Positions 26,224 through 34,755 of a stretch of DNA of 64,000 bases are shown here, piece after piece. Position 1 is the first letter of the stretch; the number at the start of each line of letters is the position of its first letter. The stretch lies in the NCBI GenBank assembly GCA_004554665.1, contig SFKY01000002.1:27784-91783 (forward strand), in the 5' to 3' direction. The translations under genes and the position numbers were made by a program. The notes below the pieces were generated by a model. It was not told where the DNA came from, ran no database searches, and saw only the letters and a program-made list of their open reading frames with translations. The stretch comes from Bacteroidales bacterium. Its GTDB lineage: Bacteria > Bacteroidota > Bacteroidia > Bacteroidales > Bacteroidaceae.

Positions 26224-28587
26224 TTACAGTGTCACGTGTCCTCCCTTTTTCACTTTGATGGTCTTTTGGGTACCGTTGTACTTGATGGTGGTCTTGCCGC
26301 CAGTCCTGCTGCGTATGGTGGCAGTGGTCACCTTGCCGTCTTGCCATTGCATGTCGACCTCAAATCCGCCTCTGGCGCAGAGTCCGTTCACGCTTCCCTC
26401 GCTCCATGCGGCCGGAATGGCGGGCAGGAGGACGATTTCGTCGCAGCTACTCTGCACGAGCATCTCGCAGACACCAGCTGTGCCACCGAAGTTGCCGTCG
26501 ATCTGGAACGGTGGGTGAGCATCAAACAGGTTGGGGTAAGTTCCACCGCTCCGGTGTCCCCGATTGCCCCACGCTCCGTCGGGTTCGGTGTACTGCAAGA
26601 GCTTCTGGAAGATGTGGTATGCCTGTTCGCCGTCGCCCAAGCGTGCCCAGAGATTGGTACGCCAGCCCGTGCTCCATCCTGTGGTCTCATCGCCCTTCTG
26701 TATCAGGGTTTGGCGGCAGGCCTCGGCCAGCTCCGGTGTATGGGCAGGTGTGATATGATGGCCGGGATAGAGCCCGATGAGGTGCGACTGGTGGCGGTGG
26801 TGTATGTCGCGGTCGTTCCAGTCGTGGTACCATTCGTTCAGGTCGCCCTTTTGGCCGATTCTGTAAGGCATGAGTCTGGCCGATTTTTCCTTGATTTCGT
26901 CTATCAGTTTGCTCTTCTTGCCGACTATTTTTGCCGATTTCATCGTATTGTTGAAAAGTTCGCGGATGATGGCCATGTCGGCAGCGCCTCCGTAGCAGGT
27001 GCGGCCGCTGTAGCGGTTGGGGAGTCGGTACATGTTTTCGGGACTAGTACTCGGGGCGGTGAAAAGTTGGCCCGGCACCGCCGGATTCTCGATGAGCCAG
27101 TCGCAGACGAAGGCTGCTGCGCGCTCCATCAGCGGCAGCGCCTGAGTCCGCAAAAACAACTTGTCGCCTGTAAAGGCGTAATGCTCCCACAGGGCTTGCG
27201 TGAGCCATGCCAATCCCATGTTCCAGTTGGCCCACATGGGGTCAGCTGTGCCGTTCCCGATGGGATTGGCCAGCGCCCAAAGGTCACTGTTGTGGCAGGA
27301 ACAACTTCCCCGGCTTATGCCATAGTAGTTTTGTGCCACAGCGCGCCCGTTTTCGGCCAGGTTCTCCATGAGAGAGAACAGCGGCATGGTAAGTTCCGGC
27401 AGGTTGGTCACCTCTGCCGGCCAGTAGTTTTCCTCTAAGTTGATGTTGACGGTATAGTTGCTGCTCCAAGGAGCATTGAAGTGCGGATTCCAGAGCCCCT
27501 GCAGGTTGGCCGGCACGCCCGGTGTGCGCGAGCAACTGATGAGCAGGTAGCGTCCATACTGTGTATAGAGCGTTTCGAGGTAGGGGTTGCCGCCCTTGTT
27601 GCGTGTATAGTCGGTCAGTTGCACGTCGGTGGGCTTGCTGTTCGGGTTTTCGGGCATGTGTCCCAGCGTGAGGGCGAATCGTGTATAGTATCTCCGATAG
27701 TCGGTCATGTGCTTGGAGCGCTGGGTAGTGTAGACCCCCTCGACGGCGTGGCGCAAGTCATCGGCAGCCATCTGTGCATAGGGCGCGCCATCGGTCACGG
27801 GATGCTTGTCAAATCCGTTGTAGCTGGTGTTGTTGACGATGTACAGGATGGCTTCGTCGGCACCTTTCACCGTAAGGGTAGTGTCGGTGGCCACCACATG
27901 TCCACCTTTGGCCTTGACATGCAGCATGGTGCAGGTGTGTATCACATCGTTGGGATCGCCCGGCGCATGTCCCGTCAGGGTAAGTTGTTTGCCCGTGGCC
28001 CTGACTTGGTGCGGCACCAGGCTGGTAAGGGCCAGATTGCAGTTGACGGCACCCTTCTGGTCGGAACAGATGCGGATGGCAATGAAGCGGCCGGGGTAAG
28101 AGGCGAAATAGTCGCGGTAGTAGTTTATGCCGCCCCGACGGTACTGGTCGCGGCAGATAGCATTGTCTATGTCGAGTTCCCGACGATAGTCGCTCACGGC
28201 TCCACTGCCCAAGTCGCGGATGTGGAGTGTGGCCAGCGGGAGGTATCGGGAGGATCGTGGTCCCTGTACGTGGCGCTGCAGTGAGTCGGCGAGCGGATAG
28301 TTTTCGGCAAACAGCGCCTCTCTGATTTTCGGAATCCACTGGTGAGCGTCAGCATTCAGGTTGCGGTCGACAGGTTTTCCGGTCCAGAAGGTGATGTCGT
28401 TGAGGTAGATGATATTGTCGTCCACGCCTCCGTGGATGGCAGCTCCCAGTTTGCCGTTTCCGATAGGGAGGGATTCTTCAAAATAGGTGGCAGGCTTGTC
28501 GTACCAGAGTTTCATGGCAGGCTGTGACTGTGCATGGGAACCCAATGCAGCCGTCAGCAATGTAATCAGAATAGTAAGGTGTTTCAT
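26224..28587 (-). CDS. GH95 family alpha-L-fucosidase (or alpha-L-galactosidase)
   Basis: The 787-residue secreted enzyme has a signal peptide to about 20. The N-terminal beta-sandwich opens with LWYDKPATYFEESLPIGNGK followed by LGAAIHGG, diagnostic of GH95. The (alpha/alpha)6 barrel carries LQGLWNPHFNAPWSSNYTVN then INLEENYWPAEVTNL (the NxN substrate-activating asparagines) and PPFQIDGNFGGTAG near the C-terminus. GH95 enzymes invert alpha-1,2-L-fucose or alpha-L-galactose linkages in host or plant glycans; choosing between them needs biochemistry. It is the first gene of the operon with the GH78-like protein and AraC. Confidence 0.9.
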   Translation of the reverse strand: MKHLTILITLLTAALGSHAQSQPAMKLWYDKPATYFEESLPIGNGKLGAAIHGGVDDNIIYLNDITFWTGKPVDRNLNADAHQWIPKIREALFAENYPLADSLQRHVQGPRSSRYLPLATLHIRDLGSGAVSDYRRELDIDNAICRDQYRRGGINYYRDYFASYPGRFIAIRICSDQKGAVNCNLALTSLVPHQVRATGKQLTLTGHAPGDPNDVIHTCTMLHVKAKGGHVVATDTTLTVKGADEAILYIVNNTSYNGFDKHPVTDGAPYAQMAADDLRHAVEGVYTTQRSKHMTDYRRYYTRFALTLGHMPENPNSKPTDVQLTDYTRNKGGNPYLETLYTQYGRYLLISCSRTPGVPANLQGLWNPHFNAPWSSNYTVNINLEENYWPAEVTNLPELTMPLFSLMENLAENGRAVAQNYYGISRGSCSCHNSDLWALANPIGNGTADPMWANWNMGLAWLTQALWEHYAFTGDKLFLRTQALPLMERAAAFVCDWLIENPAVPGQLFTAPSTSPENMYRLPNRYSGRTCYGGAADMAIIRELFNNTMKSAKIVGKKSKLIDEIKEKSARLMPYRIGQKGDLNEWYHDWNDRDIHHRHQSHLIGLYPGHHITPAHTPELAEACRQTLIQKGDETTGWSTGWRTNLWARLGDGEQAYHIFQKLLQYTEPDGAWGNRGHRSGGTYPNLFDAHPPFQIDGNFGGTAGVCEMLVQSSCDEIVLLPAIPAAWSEGSVNGLCARGGFEVDMQWQDGKVTTATIRSRTGGKTTIKYNGTQKTIKVKKGGHVTL

Positions 28588-28607
28588 TTTTTGTGGTAGT
28601 TTTCTTG

Positions 28608-28615
28608 CAAAAATA
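28608..28615 (-). promoter_or_regulatory. -7 box for the GH95 operon
   Basis: The minus-strand sequence is TATTTTTG (TAnnTTTG), 20 bp upstream of the GH95 start codon. Confidence 0.45.
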
Positions 28616-28754
28616 GCCCTTTTTCTTTACACTTACAAGGTTTTGCGATGATATTTTCCACTTCCTTTGGGCTTCATGGGATGAGAGGTGTGTAGTAGAC
28701 TCTCCTCGTGAGGACAATAATCTTCCCAGGTACCTCATGCAATAGGGAAATCAA

Positions 28755-28800
28755 ACAAAGAGGGCTGTGCCGTAAATGGATGTTTACGACACAGCCCTCT
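28755..28800 (-). terminator. gyrB terminator
   Basis: AGAGGGCTGTGCCGTAAA (28759-28776) pairs with TTTACGACACAGCCCTCT (28783-28800) with one mismatch and a 6-nt loop. Downstream on the minus strand the sequence is CTTTGTTTG. It lies 14 bp after the gyrB stop. Confidence 0.85.
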
Positions 28801-28814
28801 GGTATGGCGTGCGA

Positions 28815-30785
28815 TTAAGCGTCGATGTTGGCGTAAGTGGCGTTCTCCTCGATGAAGATACGGCGCGGTTCCACGTCGTCTCCCATCAACATGGAGAACA
28901 CTTCGTCGGCTTCGGCCGCATTCTCGATGGTCACCTGCTTGAGCAGACGGGTCTTCGGGTCCATAGTAGTCTCCCACAGCTGTTCGGGATTCATCTCACC
29001 CAAACCTTTGTAGCGCTGTGTGTGCAGGGCCTTGTCGTCTTCCTTGCCCTCCACGTACTTGTCTATGAAGGCTTGGCGCTGCTGCTCGGTGTAGCAATAT
29101 TCGCTCACCTTCTTATAGGTGCACTTGTAGAGCGGTGGGGTGGCGATATACAGATGGCCCTCCTCGATGACTTTGGGCATGAAGCGATAGAAGAGCGTCA
29201 TAATCAGCGTGTCGATGTGCGAGCCATCGACGTCGGCGTCGGTCATGATGATAATCTTGTCGTAGCGCAGTTTGTCGATGTTGGCTTCGCGGTCGTCTTC
29301 GCCCTCCACACCAAATCGTACACCGATGCTCTGGATGATGTTCATCACTGACTCGGCCTCGAATACGCGGTGCCACTGTACCTTCTCCACGTTCAGAATC
29401 TTACCGCGGAGAGGCAGGATGGCCTGTGTATAGCGGTCGCGGCCCTGCTTGGCCGAACCACCGGCCGAGTCGCCCTCGACGAGGAATATCTCGCAGTCTT
29501 TCGGATCCTTGTTGGAGCAGTCGGCCAGCTTGCCGGGAAGTCCGCCGCCGCTCATCACGCTCTTGCGCTGCACGCTCTCGCGGGCCTTGCGGGCGGCGAT
29601 ACGTGCGGTGGCGGCCAGCACCACCTTCTCGCAGATCTTCTTGGCCTCGGCGGGATGCTCCTCCAGATAGTCAGAGAGGGCCTCGCCCACAGCCTGCTGT
29701 ACGGCACCGGCCACCTCGCTGTTGCCCAGCTTGGTCTTGGTCTGTCCCTCAAACTGGGGCTCTGCCACCTTGATGGAGATGACGGCCGTGAGACCCTCGC
29801 GGAAGTCCTCGCCCGCAATCTCTATCTTGGCCTTCTCTATCTGCTTGGAGATGGCCGGGTCGGCATCGGCGTAGGCCTTGAGTACACGGGTGAGGGCTGT
29901 GCGGAATCCGGTGAGGTGGGTACCGCCCTCGATGGTGTTGATATTGTTGACATACGAATGTATGTTCTCCGTGTAGTCGGTGTTGTACATGATGGCCACC
30001 TCGATGGGAATGCCCTGTTTCTCGGTCTTGAGATAGATGACATCGTCGAAGAGGTGGGTGCGGTGCCGGTCTACATAGCGTACAAACTCCTTCAGGCCGT
30101 CTTTGGCATGGAATACCTCTTGGCGGGTTTTCCCCTCGGCGTCGGCCCGCAGGTCGGTGAGTGTGATGCGTATGCCTGCGTTGAGGAATGCGAGCTCGCG
30201 CATGCGTCGGGCTACGATATCCCACTGGTAAACGGTCGTGGTGAATATGTTGGGGTCTGGCCAGAACTGCTGGCGGGTACCTCTCTTGTCAGTCTCGCCC
30301 ACCACTTTGACAGCGTAGAGCGGCTTGCCCTTTTCGTATTCTTGCTGATAGATCTTGCCGTCGCGGTACACCTGCGAGAGCATGTGTGTGGAGAGGGCGT
30401 TGACGCAGCTCACGCCGACACCGTGGAGACCGCCGCTCACCTTGTAGGAGCCTTTGTCGAATTTGCCGCCGGCATGGAGCACCGTCATGACCACCTCGAG
30501 TGCCGATTTGTGGAGCTTCTTGTGCTCGTCCACGGGGATACCGCGGCCGTTGTCCTCCACGGTCACCGAGTTGTCTTCGTTGATGGTCACCTCTATGTCT
30601 GTACAATATCCGGCCATCGCCTCGTCGATCGAGTTGTCCACCGTCTCGTTGATAAGGTGGTGCAGACCCTTCTCGCTGATGTCGCCAATGTACATGGCGG
30701 GACGCTTGCGCACAGCCTCCAAGCCCTCAAGCACCTGGATGTTGCTGGCCGAATAATTGTTCTCTATGTTCTGATTTTCTGCCAT
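28815..30785 (-). CDS. gyrB: DNA gyrase subunit B
   Basis: The 656-residue type IIA topoisomerase ATPase subunit has a GHKL domain (ETVDNSIDEAMAG, VEDNGRGIPVD, GLHGVGVSCVNAL), a transducer domain, a TOPRIM domain (IFLVEGDSAGGSAKQGRDR, ILPLRGKILNVEK, MTDADVDGSHI) and the C-terminal GyrA-contact tail (RYKGLGEMNPEQLWETTMDP). GyrB and ParE are hard to separate by eye. QLWETTMDP and the compact length fit GyrB. It has its own promoter and terminator. Confidence 0.9.
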   Translation of the reverse strand: MAENQNIENNYSASNIQVLEGLEAVRKRPAMYIGDISEKGLHHLINETVDNSIDEAMAGYCTDIEVTINEDNSVTVEDNGRGIPVDEHKKLHKSALEVVMTVLHAGGKFDKGSYKVSGGLHGVGVSCVNALSTHMLSQVYRDGKIYQQEYEKGKPLYAVKVVGETDKRGTRQQFWPDPNIFTTTVYQWDIVARRMRELAFLNAGIRITLTDLRADAEGKTRQEVFHAKDGLKEFVRYVDRHRTHLFDDVIYLKTEKQGIPIEVAIMYNTDYTENIHSYVNNINTIEGGTHLTGFRTALTRVLKAYADADPAISKQIEKAKIEIAGEDFREGLTAVISIKVAEPQFEGQTKTKLGNSEVAGAVQQAVGEALSDYLEEHPAEAKKICEKVVLAATARIAARKARESVQRKSVMSGGGLPGKLADCSNKDPKDCEIFLVEGDSAGGSAKQGRDRYTQAILPLRGKILNVEKVQWHRVFEAESVMNIIQSIGVRFGVEGEDDREANIDKLRYDKIIIMTDADVDGSHIDTLIMTLFYRFMPKVIEEGHLYIATPPLYKCTYKKVSEYCYTEQQRQAFIDKYVEGKEDDKALHTQRYKGLGEMNPEQLWETTMDPKTRLLKQVTIENAAEADEVFSMLMGDDVEPRRIFIEENATYANIDA

Positions 30786-30811
30786 TTGCTTGTAAACTAA
30801 TGTTTCTTATG

Positions 30812-30819
30812 CAAAGGTA
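30812..30819 (-). promoter_or_regulatory. -7 box for gyrB
   Basis: The minus-strand sequence is TACCTTTG, matching TAnnTTTG, 26 bp upstream of the gyrB start. Confidence 0.5.
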
Positions 30820-30930
30820 GCAAAAAAGATGGACATGGAGAAATTTTCGGTGGAAAATATGGGCTCCCTCCACGTACTTTGTACGTGGGCTGGCGTGGTG
30901 TGTCCAAAGGGTGGATGTATCGGATGTTTT

Positions 30931-30988
30931 GGCTAAAGGTGGCGTTTAGCCATGCTAAATGCCGCGTTTACGACTCGTAAACGCCATG
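30931..30988. repeat. TAAA..GGC..TTTA dyad repeat, copy 2
   Basis: GGCTAAAGGTGGCGTTTAGC, CAT, GCTAAATGCCGCGTTTAC, GACT, CGTAAACGCC. Three alternating blocks lie in the 301-bp gap between gyrB and rpsT. The rest of the gap holds the gyrB promoter, a small palindrome CCACGTAC-TTT-GTACGTGG (30870-30888) and the rpsT terminator. Confidence 0.65.
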
Positions 30989-31033
30989 AATAGATTGGTG
31001 TATGCCTTCGCAGATGGATGGGAGGTGGGTACC

Positions 31034-31064
31034 AAAAAAAGAGGCCGCCGTATGGTGACCTCTT
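31034..31064 (-). terminator. rpsT terminator
   Basis: On the minus strand AAGAGGTCACC (31064-31054) pairs with GGCGGCCTCTT (31049-31039), with one mismatch and one wobble, followed by seven T. It lies 22 bp after the rpsT stop. Confidence 0.75.
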
Positions 31065-31086
31065 CTGGATTATCTTGTGTGTGTGA

Positions 31087-31341
31087 TTAGCCCAACTTGT
31101 TGATGTGCAGTGCCAGACTTGACTTGATGTTGGCAGCCTTGTTCTTGTGGATGATATTGGTCTTAGCCAATTTGTCCAACATCTTCTGTACGGCGGGGTA
31201 CATCTTTACAGCCTCTTCCTTGTCTGTAGTAGCGCGCAGTTTGCGTACGGCGTTGCGCATCGTCTTTGCATAATATTTGTTATGCAGCGTCTTGACCTTT
31301 GTCTGACGGATTCTCTTCAGTGATGATTTGTGATTTGCCAT
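31087..31341 (-). CDS. rpsT: 30S ribosomal protein S20
   Basis: This is an 84-residue basic protein. MANHKSSLKRIRQ and the C-terminal HKNKAANIKSSLALHIN are the S20 signature, including the conserved KNKAAR-type stretch. It binds 16S rRNA during early 30S assembly. It lies 29 bp downstream of tRNA-Glu on the same strand and probably shares its promoter. Confidence 0.96.
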   Translation of the reverse strand: MANHKSSLKRIRQTKVKTLHNKYYAKTMRNAVRKLRATTDKEEAVKMYPAVQKMLDKLAKTNIIHKNKAANIKSSLALHINKLG

Positions 31342-31370
31342 CTTTGTTATTATCTTCTTTTATTTTGTTG

Positions 31371-31442
31371 TAGTCCCTAGGAGAGTCGAACTCCTCTTTA
31401 GAGAATGAAAATCTCTCGTCCTAACCGATAGACGAAGGGACC
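31371..31442 (-). tRNA. tRNA-Glu (anticodon TTC)
   Basis: Read on the minus strand, GGTCCCT begins the acceptor stem, followed by the D arm (GTCTATCGGTTAGGAC), the anticodon arm GAGAG-ATTTTCAT-TCTC with anticodon TTC, and the T arm AGGAG-TTCGACT-CTCCT. It closes AGGGACT with a G1-T72 wobble, then discriminator A. The length is 72 nt and CCA is not encoded. Anticodon and stems are clear. Confidence 0.93.
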
Positions 31443-31463
31443 GCGCGTCTTAATTAGCGGGTG

Positions 31464-31471
31464 CAAAGTTA
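31464..31471 (-). promoter_or_regulatory. -7 box for tRNA-Glu and rpsT
   Basis: The minus-strand sequence is TAACTTTG (TAnnTTTG), 22 bp upstream of the mature tRNA 5' end. It is divergent from the recO promoter about 65 bp away. Confidence 0.5.
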
Positions 31472-31514
31472 GATGTTTTTGTTGGATTGGCCAAATTTTA
31501 TCATAAAAATTTTC

Positions 31515-31542
31515 TTGAAATGCCTGTTTTTTATTATTTTTG
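31515..31542 (+). promoter_or_regulatory. recO promoter giving a near-leaderless transcript
   Basis: TTG at 31515-31517, 17 bp, then TATTTTTG at 31535-31542. The recO ATG begins at 31550, only 8 nt after the -7 box, so the predicted start site coincides with the start codon. Confidence 0.45.
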
Positions 31543-31549
31543 TGGCATC

Positions 31550-32275
31550 ATGCAGGTAAAAACCAAGGCAATTGTGTTGCATAGTGTCAAGTATGGCGAC
31601 GCACAACTGATTGTCGACATCCTCACGGCCGAGGTGGGGAGGGTGTCGTTTGTCTGCCGTATGCCACGCACGGCGAAGGGGAAACTGAAGAAGCAGTTTT
31701 TCCAGCCACTCCATCTGCTCGACTTGGTTTTCGACTACCGTCCCAATGCCTCGTTGCAGCACATCAAGGATGTGCGGTTGCTGGTGCCGCTTGTGTCTAT
31801 CCCCGCCGATCCCTACAAGTTGTCCATCTCGCTTTTTCTGGCCGAGTTCCTCTGCCACGCCACACGTGGCGAGCGGCAGAACAACCTGCTTTTCGACTAT
31901 GTGGAGCACAGTGTGCTGTGGCTCGATGGAGCTTCGCGGAGCTATGCCAATTTCCATCTGGTCTTTATGATGCGCCTCTCCCGGTTTTTGGGCTTCTTCC
32001 CCAATCTGGACGACTTTGCGCCGGGTCGCTGTTTCGACTTGCGCGAGGGCGTGTTTACCGACCGGTTGCCCTGTCATGCCGACTATGTGGCTGCCGATGA
32101 GGCCGGCCGTATCATCCCGCTCATGCGCATGGACTATCAGACCATGCACCTCTTCAGGATGAGCCGCGAGGAGCGCAATCGGTGCACCGGGTGGATTCTG
32201 CACTATTATCGCTTGCACGTACCACAGTTTCCCGAACTCCGGTCGCTGTCGGTGTTGCAGGAATTATTTGCCTGA
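31550..32275 (+). CDS. recO: DNA repair protein RecO
   Basis: The protein has 241 residues. The N-terminal OB-fold shows MQVKTKAIVLHSVKYGDAQL and IVDILTAEVGRVSFV, followed by the KGKLKKQFFQPLHLLDL basic segment and a C-terminal helical domain (RLSRFLGFFPNL). RecO anneals single strands and loads RecA with RecR. No four-Cys zinc cluster is evident. The in-frame Met at 31487 lies upstream of the promoter, so 31550 is preferred. Confidence 0.9.
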   Translation: MQVKTKAIVLHSVKYGDAQLIVDILTAEVGRVSFVCRMPRTAKGKLKKQFFQPLHLLDLVFDYRPNASLQHIKDVRLLVPLVSIPADPYKLSISLFLAEFLCHATRGERQNNLLFDYVEHSVLWLDGASRSYANFHLVFMMRLSRFLGFFPNLDDFAPGRCFDLREGVFTDRLPCHADYVAADEAGRIIPLMRMDYQTMHLFRMSREERNRCTGWILHYYRLHVPQFPELRSLSVLQELFA

Positions 32276-32372
32276 AGATCGGAAAACCGCCCGACTGTTG
32301 CCTCTGCTGGCGGCATCTACACCTTATTATAATAATGAATCGCGATCGCAATTCAGCCTTGGGCCATGCTGT

Positions 32373-33074
32373 CTATTCACCGCGGAGGATGCGGACGAGC
32401 TCGCGCATGCCCTCGCTGGCACCCTTGCGGATGTGGGTAAACGGTTGCTTGCTGTTGGGCGTTACCGGGTCGGGGTCGATCAGGTAGATGGGACAGCGGG
32501 GTGGGGCAAAACGTACCAGTCCGGCTGCCGGATACACGTTGAGAGAGGTGCCTATGATGACGAAGATGTCGGCTTGCTGGGCCTCTTCGGCGGCCGGTTC
32601 GATCATGGGGACACTCTCGCCGAAGAAGACGATGAAGGGGCGCAGCAGACTGCCGTCGCCTGCTTGGGTTCCGGGTTCCACTTCGGGATGCTCAGGGGTG
32701 AGCTGTTGGATGTATCGGGGGTCGTAGGGATTGTCGCTGGAGCAGACTTTGTCCAGTTCGCCATGCAGGTGTATCACATGGGTCGATCCTGCTTTCTCAT
32801 GCAGGTTGTCCACATTTTGGGTCACTACAGTCACGTCGAAGTCGGTTTCCAACTCGTGTATCAACTTGTGCCCCTCGTTGGGCTGGGCTGTAAACAGCTT
32901 GTGCCGGAGCGAGTTGTAGAAATTGATCACCAGCGTCGGGTCGGCCAGCCATCCCTCGTGCGAGGCCACTTGTTCCACGGGAAAATCCTCCCATAGTCCG
33001 TCACTCCCTCTAAAGGTCTTGAAACCGCTCTCCACTGACATGCCGGCTCCCGTAAGAAATACGATTTTTTTCAT
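32373..33074 (-). CDS. Sir2-family NAD-dependent protein deacylase
   Basis: This is a 233-residue sirtuin: FLTGAGMSVESGFKTFRG (NAD-binding GAG and the FR loop), TQNVDNLHEKAGS, the catalytic His in VIHLHGEL, FFGES and IIGTSLNVYPAAGL. The zinc-ribbon Cys pairs of the canonical form are not apparent, with only one Cys (KVCSSDN) in the expected region, so zinc binding may be absent. It removes acyl groups from lysines using NAD. The gene is convergent with recO. Confidence 0.88.
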   Translation of the reverse strand: MKKIVFLTGAGMSVESGFKTFRGSDGLWEDFPVEQVASHEGWLADPTLVINFYNSLRHKLFTAQPNEGHKLIHELETDFDVTVVTQNVDNLHEKAGSTHVIHLHGELDKVCSSDNPYDPRYIQQLTPEHPEVEPGTQAGDGSLLRPFIVFFGESVPMIEPAAEEAQQADIFVIIGTSLNVYPAAGLVRFAPPRCPIYLIDPDPVTPNSKQPFTHIRKGASEGMRELVRILRGE

Positions 33075-33116
33075 TGTTGGTATCTCCTTAAACTCCTTTA
33101 AATGATTAACTTTCCA

Positions 33117-33124
33117 CAAAAATA
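33117..33124 (-). promoter_or_regulatory. -7 box for the Sir2 gene
   Basis: The minus-strand sequence is TATTTTTG, 42 bp upstream of the start codon. It is back to back with the FKBP promoter at 33169. Confidence 0.45.
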
Positions 33125-33168
33125 GCAATTTTTCACCAAATAGGCGTGAGGTTCTGACAATAATTTGT

Positions 33169-33176
33169 TACCTTTG
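33169..33176 (+). promoter_or_regulatory. -7 box for the FKBP cluster
   Basis: TACCTTTG matches TAnnTTTG and lies 32 bp upstream of the first FKBP start. Confidence 0.5.
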
Positions 33177-33208
33177 CACGCAAAATACAAATTCACTTAG
33201 ACAATTAC

Positions 33209-33814
33209 ATGGATAAAGTAAGTTATGCTTTGGGTCTTGGTATAGGCCGACAGTTGTCGGATATGGGTGCCACAGACCTCAACATTGATGATTTTGCCTT
33301 GGCTATCAAAGACGTGTTGGCAGGTGCCGACCTCCAGCTTTCGGATGTGGAAGCCCAGACTATCGTACAGGAGTTTTTTGCAGCGCAAGAGAAGAAGCAG
33401 CGTGCCGCCGCTTCGGAGCGTTTCAAGGAGAATAAGGCCAAGGGCGAGGCATATCTCGCAGCCAATGCGGCCAAGGAGGGCGTGGTGACACTGCCGTCGG
33501 GTCTGCAGTATCAGGTGATCAAACCCGGTAACGGCAAGCAGCCGAAGGCCACCGACAAGGTGCGTTGCCATTACGAGGGTATGTTGGTCGATGGCACGCT
33601 TTTCGACAGTAGCGTACAGCGTGGTGAGCCTGCCGTGTTTGGTCTCAATCAGGTCATTGCCGGTTGGACCGAGGGTGTCCAGCTCATGCAGGAGGGTGCC
33701 AAGTACCGTTTCTTCATTCCCTATCAGCTTGGTTATGGCGAGCGTGGTGCAGGCCAGAGCATTCCTCCTTTCTCGGCACTCGTGTTCGATGTCGAGTTGA
33801 TTGAGGTGCTGTAA
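33209..33814 (+). CDS. FKBP-type peptidyl-prolyl isomerase, cytoplasmic Mip/FkpA-like
   Basis: The protein has 201 residues with no signal peptide. Residues 1-90 are the Mip/FkpA-type helical dimerisation arm (MDKVSYALGLGIGRQL, then Lys/Ala-rich helix). Residues about 95-201 form the FKBP domain (GLQYQVIKPGNGKQP, VRCHYEGMLVDGTLFDSS, QVIAGWTEGVQLM, YGERGAG). It is probably a cytosolic prolyl isomerase/chaperone. It is the first of three tandem paralogues. Confidence 0.9.
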   Translation: MDKVSYALGLGIGRQLSDMGATDLNIDDFALAIKDVLAGADLQLSDVEAQTIVQEFFAAQEKKQRAAASERFKENKAKGEAYLAANAAKEGVVTLPSGLQYQVIKPGNGKQPKATDKVRCHYEGMLVDGTLFDSSVQRGEPAVFGLNQVIAGWTEGVQLMQEGAKYRFFIPYQLGYGERGAGQSIPPFSALVFDVELIEVL

Positions 33815-33857
33815 AGCCACGAATCGGAAACATTATAAAAACAATAGAATAAAAACA

Positions 33858-34733
33858 ATGAAAAAGTTGACTTTTGTAGCCGTTATGGCTATTGCTGCCG
33901 CAGCGTTCACTTCTTGCGGCCATTCAACACCCAAGGCTAACCTGAGAACCGATGTAGACACCATGAGCTACGCCATGGGTATGGCTCAGACGCAGGGTTT
34001 GAAGGAGTTCTTGGTAGGCCGTATGGGCGTTGACACCACTTACATGGACCAGTTCTTCAAGGGTCTTTGCGACGGTGCCAATGCAGGCGACGACAAGGGC
34101 AAGGCTGCTTACTATGCCGGTATCCAGATTGGCCAGCAGATTGCCAATCAGATGGTAAAAGGTATCAATCATGAGGTGTTTGGCGACGATTCTACCAAGA
34201 CTATCTCGCTGAAGAATTTCCTCGCTGGCTTTATCACCGCTACTGCCGGCAAGAAGGGTGTGTTCACCCAGATGGAGGCACAGGAGCTGGCTCAGCGCAA
34301 GATGATGACCATCAAGAGCGAGAACATGATGAAGCAGTATGGCCCCAATAAGGAGGCTGGCGAGAAGTTCTTGGCCGAGAACAAGACCAAGCCCGGCGTG
34401 GTTACACTTCCTTCCGGCGTACAGTACAAGGTAATCAAAGAGGGTACCGGCGCTATGCCGAAGGATACTTCTTTGGTAAAGGTACACTATGAGGGCAAGA
34501 CGCTTGAGGGCAAGGTGTTTGACAGCTCTTACAAGCGTGGCGAGCCTATCAAACTGCGTGCCAACCAGGTTATCAAGGGCTGGACAGAAGCCTTGGTACA
34601 CATGCCTGCTGGTTCTGTTTGGGAGGTTTACATTCCCCAGAACATGGCTTATGGCGAAAACGGTCAGGGTGACATCAAGCCTTTCTCTATGCTGATTTTC
34701 AAGATAGAGTTGGTGGAGGTAAACCCCAAATAA
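33858..34733 (+). CDS. FKBP-type peptidyl-prolyl isomerase lipoprotein
   Basis: The protein has 291 residues with lipobox AAFTSC (Cys20). It contains an N-terminal Mip-like arm with DTMSYAMGMAQTQGL, then a linker helix. The C-terminal FKBP domain (about 185-290) has VQYKVIKEGTGAMP, VHYEGKTLEGKVFDSS, KGWTEALVHMP and AYGENGQGDIKPFSML. It is likely anchored in the envelope and assists folding of exported proteins. The start at 33858 was chosen because it gives a complete lipoprotein signal. Confidence 0.9.
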   Translation: MKKLTFVAVMAIAAAAFTSCGHSTPKANLRTDVDTMSYAMGMAQTQGLKEFLVGRMGVDTTYMDQFFKGLCDGANAGDDKGKAAYYAGIQIGQQIANQMVKGINHEVFGDDSTKTISLKNFLAGFITATAGKKGVFTQMEAQELAQRKMMTIKSENMMKQYGPNKEAGEKFLAENKTKPGVVTLPSGVQYKVIKEGTGAMPKDTSLVKVHYEGKTLEGKVFDSSYKRGEPIKLRANQVIKGWTEALVHMPAGSVWEVYIPQNMAYGENGQGDIKPFSMLIFKIELVEVNPK

Positions 34734-34755
34734 ATTCCCTTTCTTGAAATAAGAA

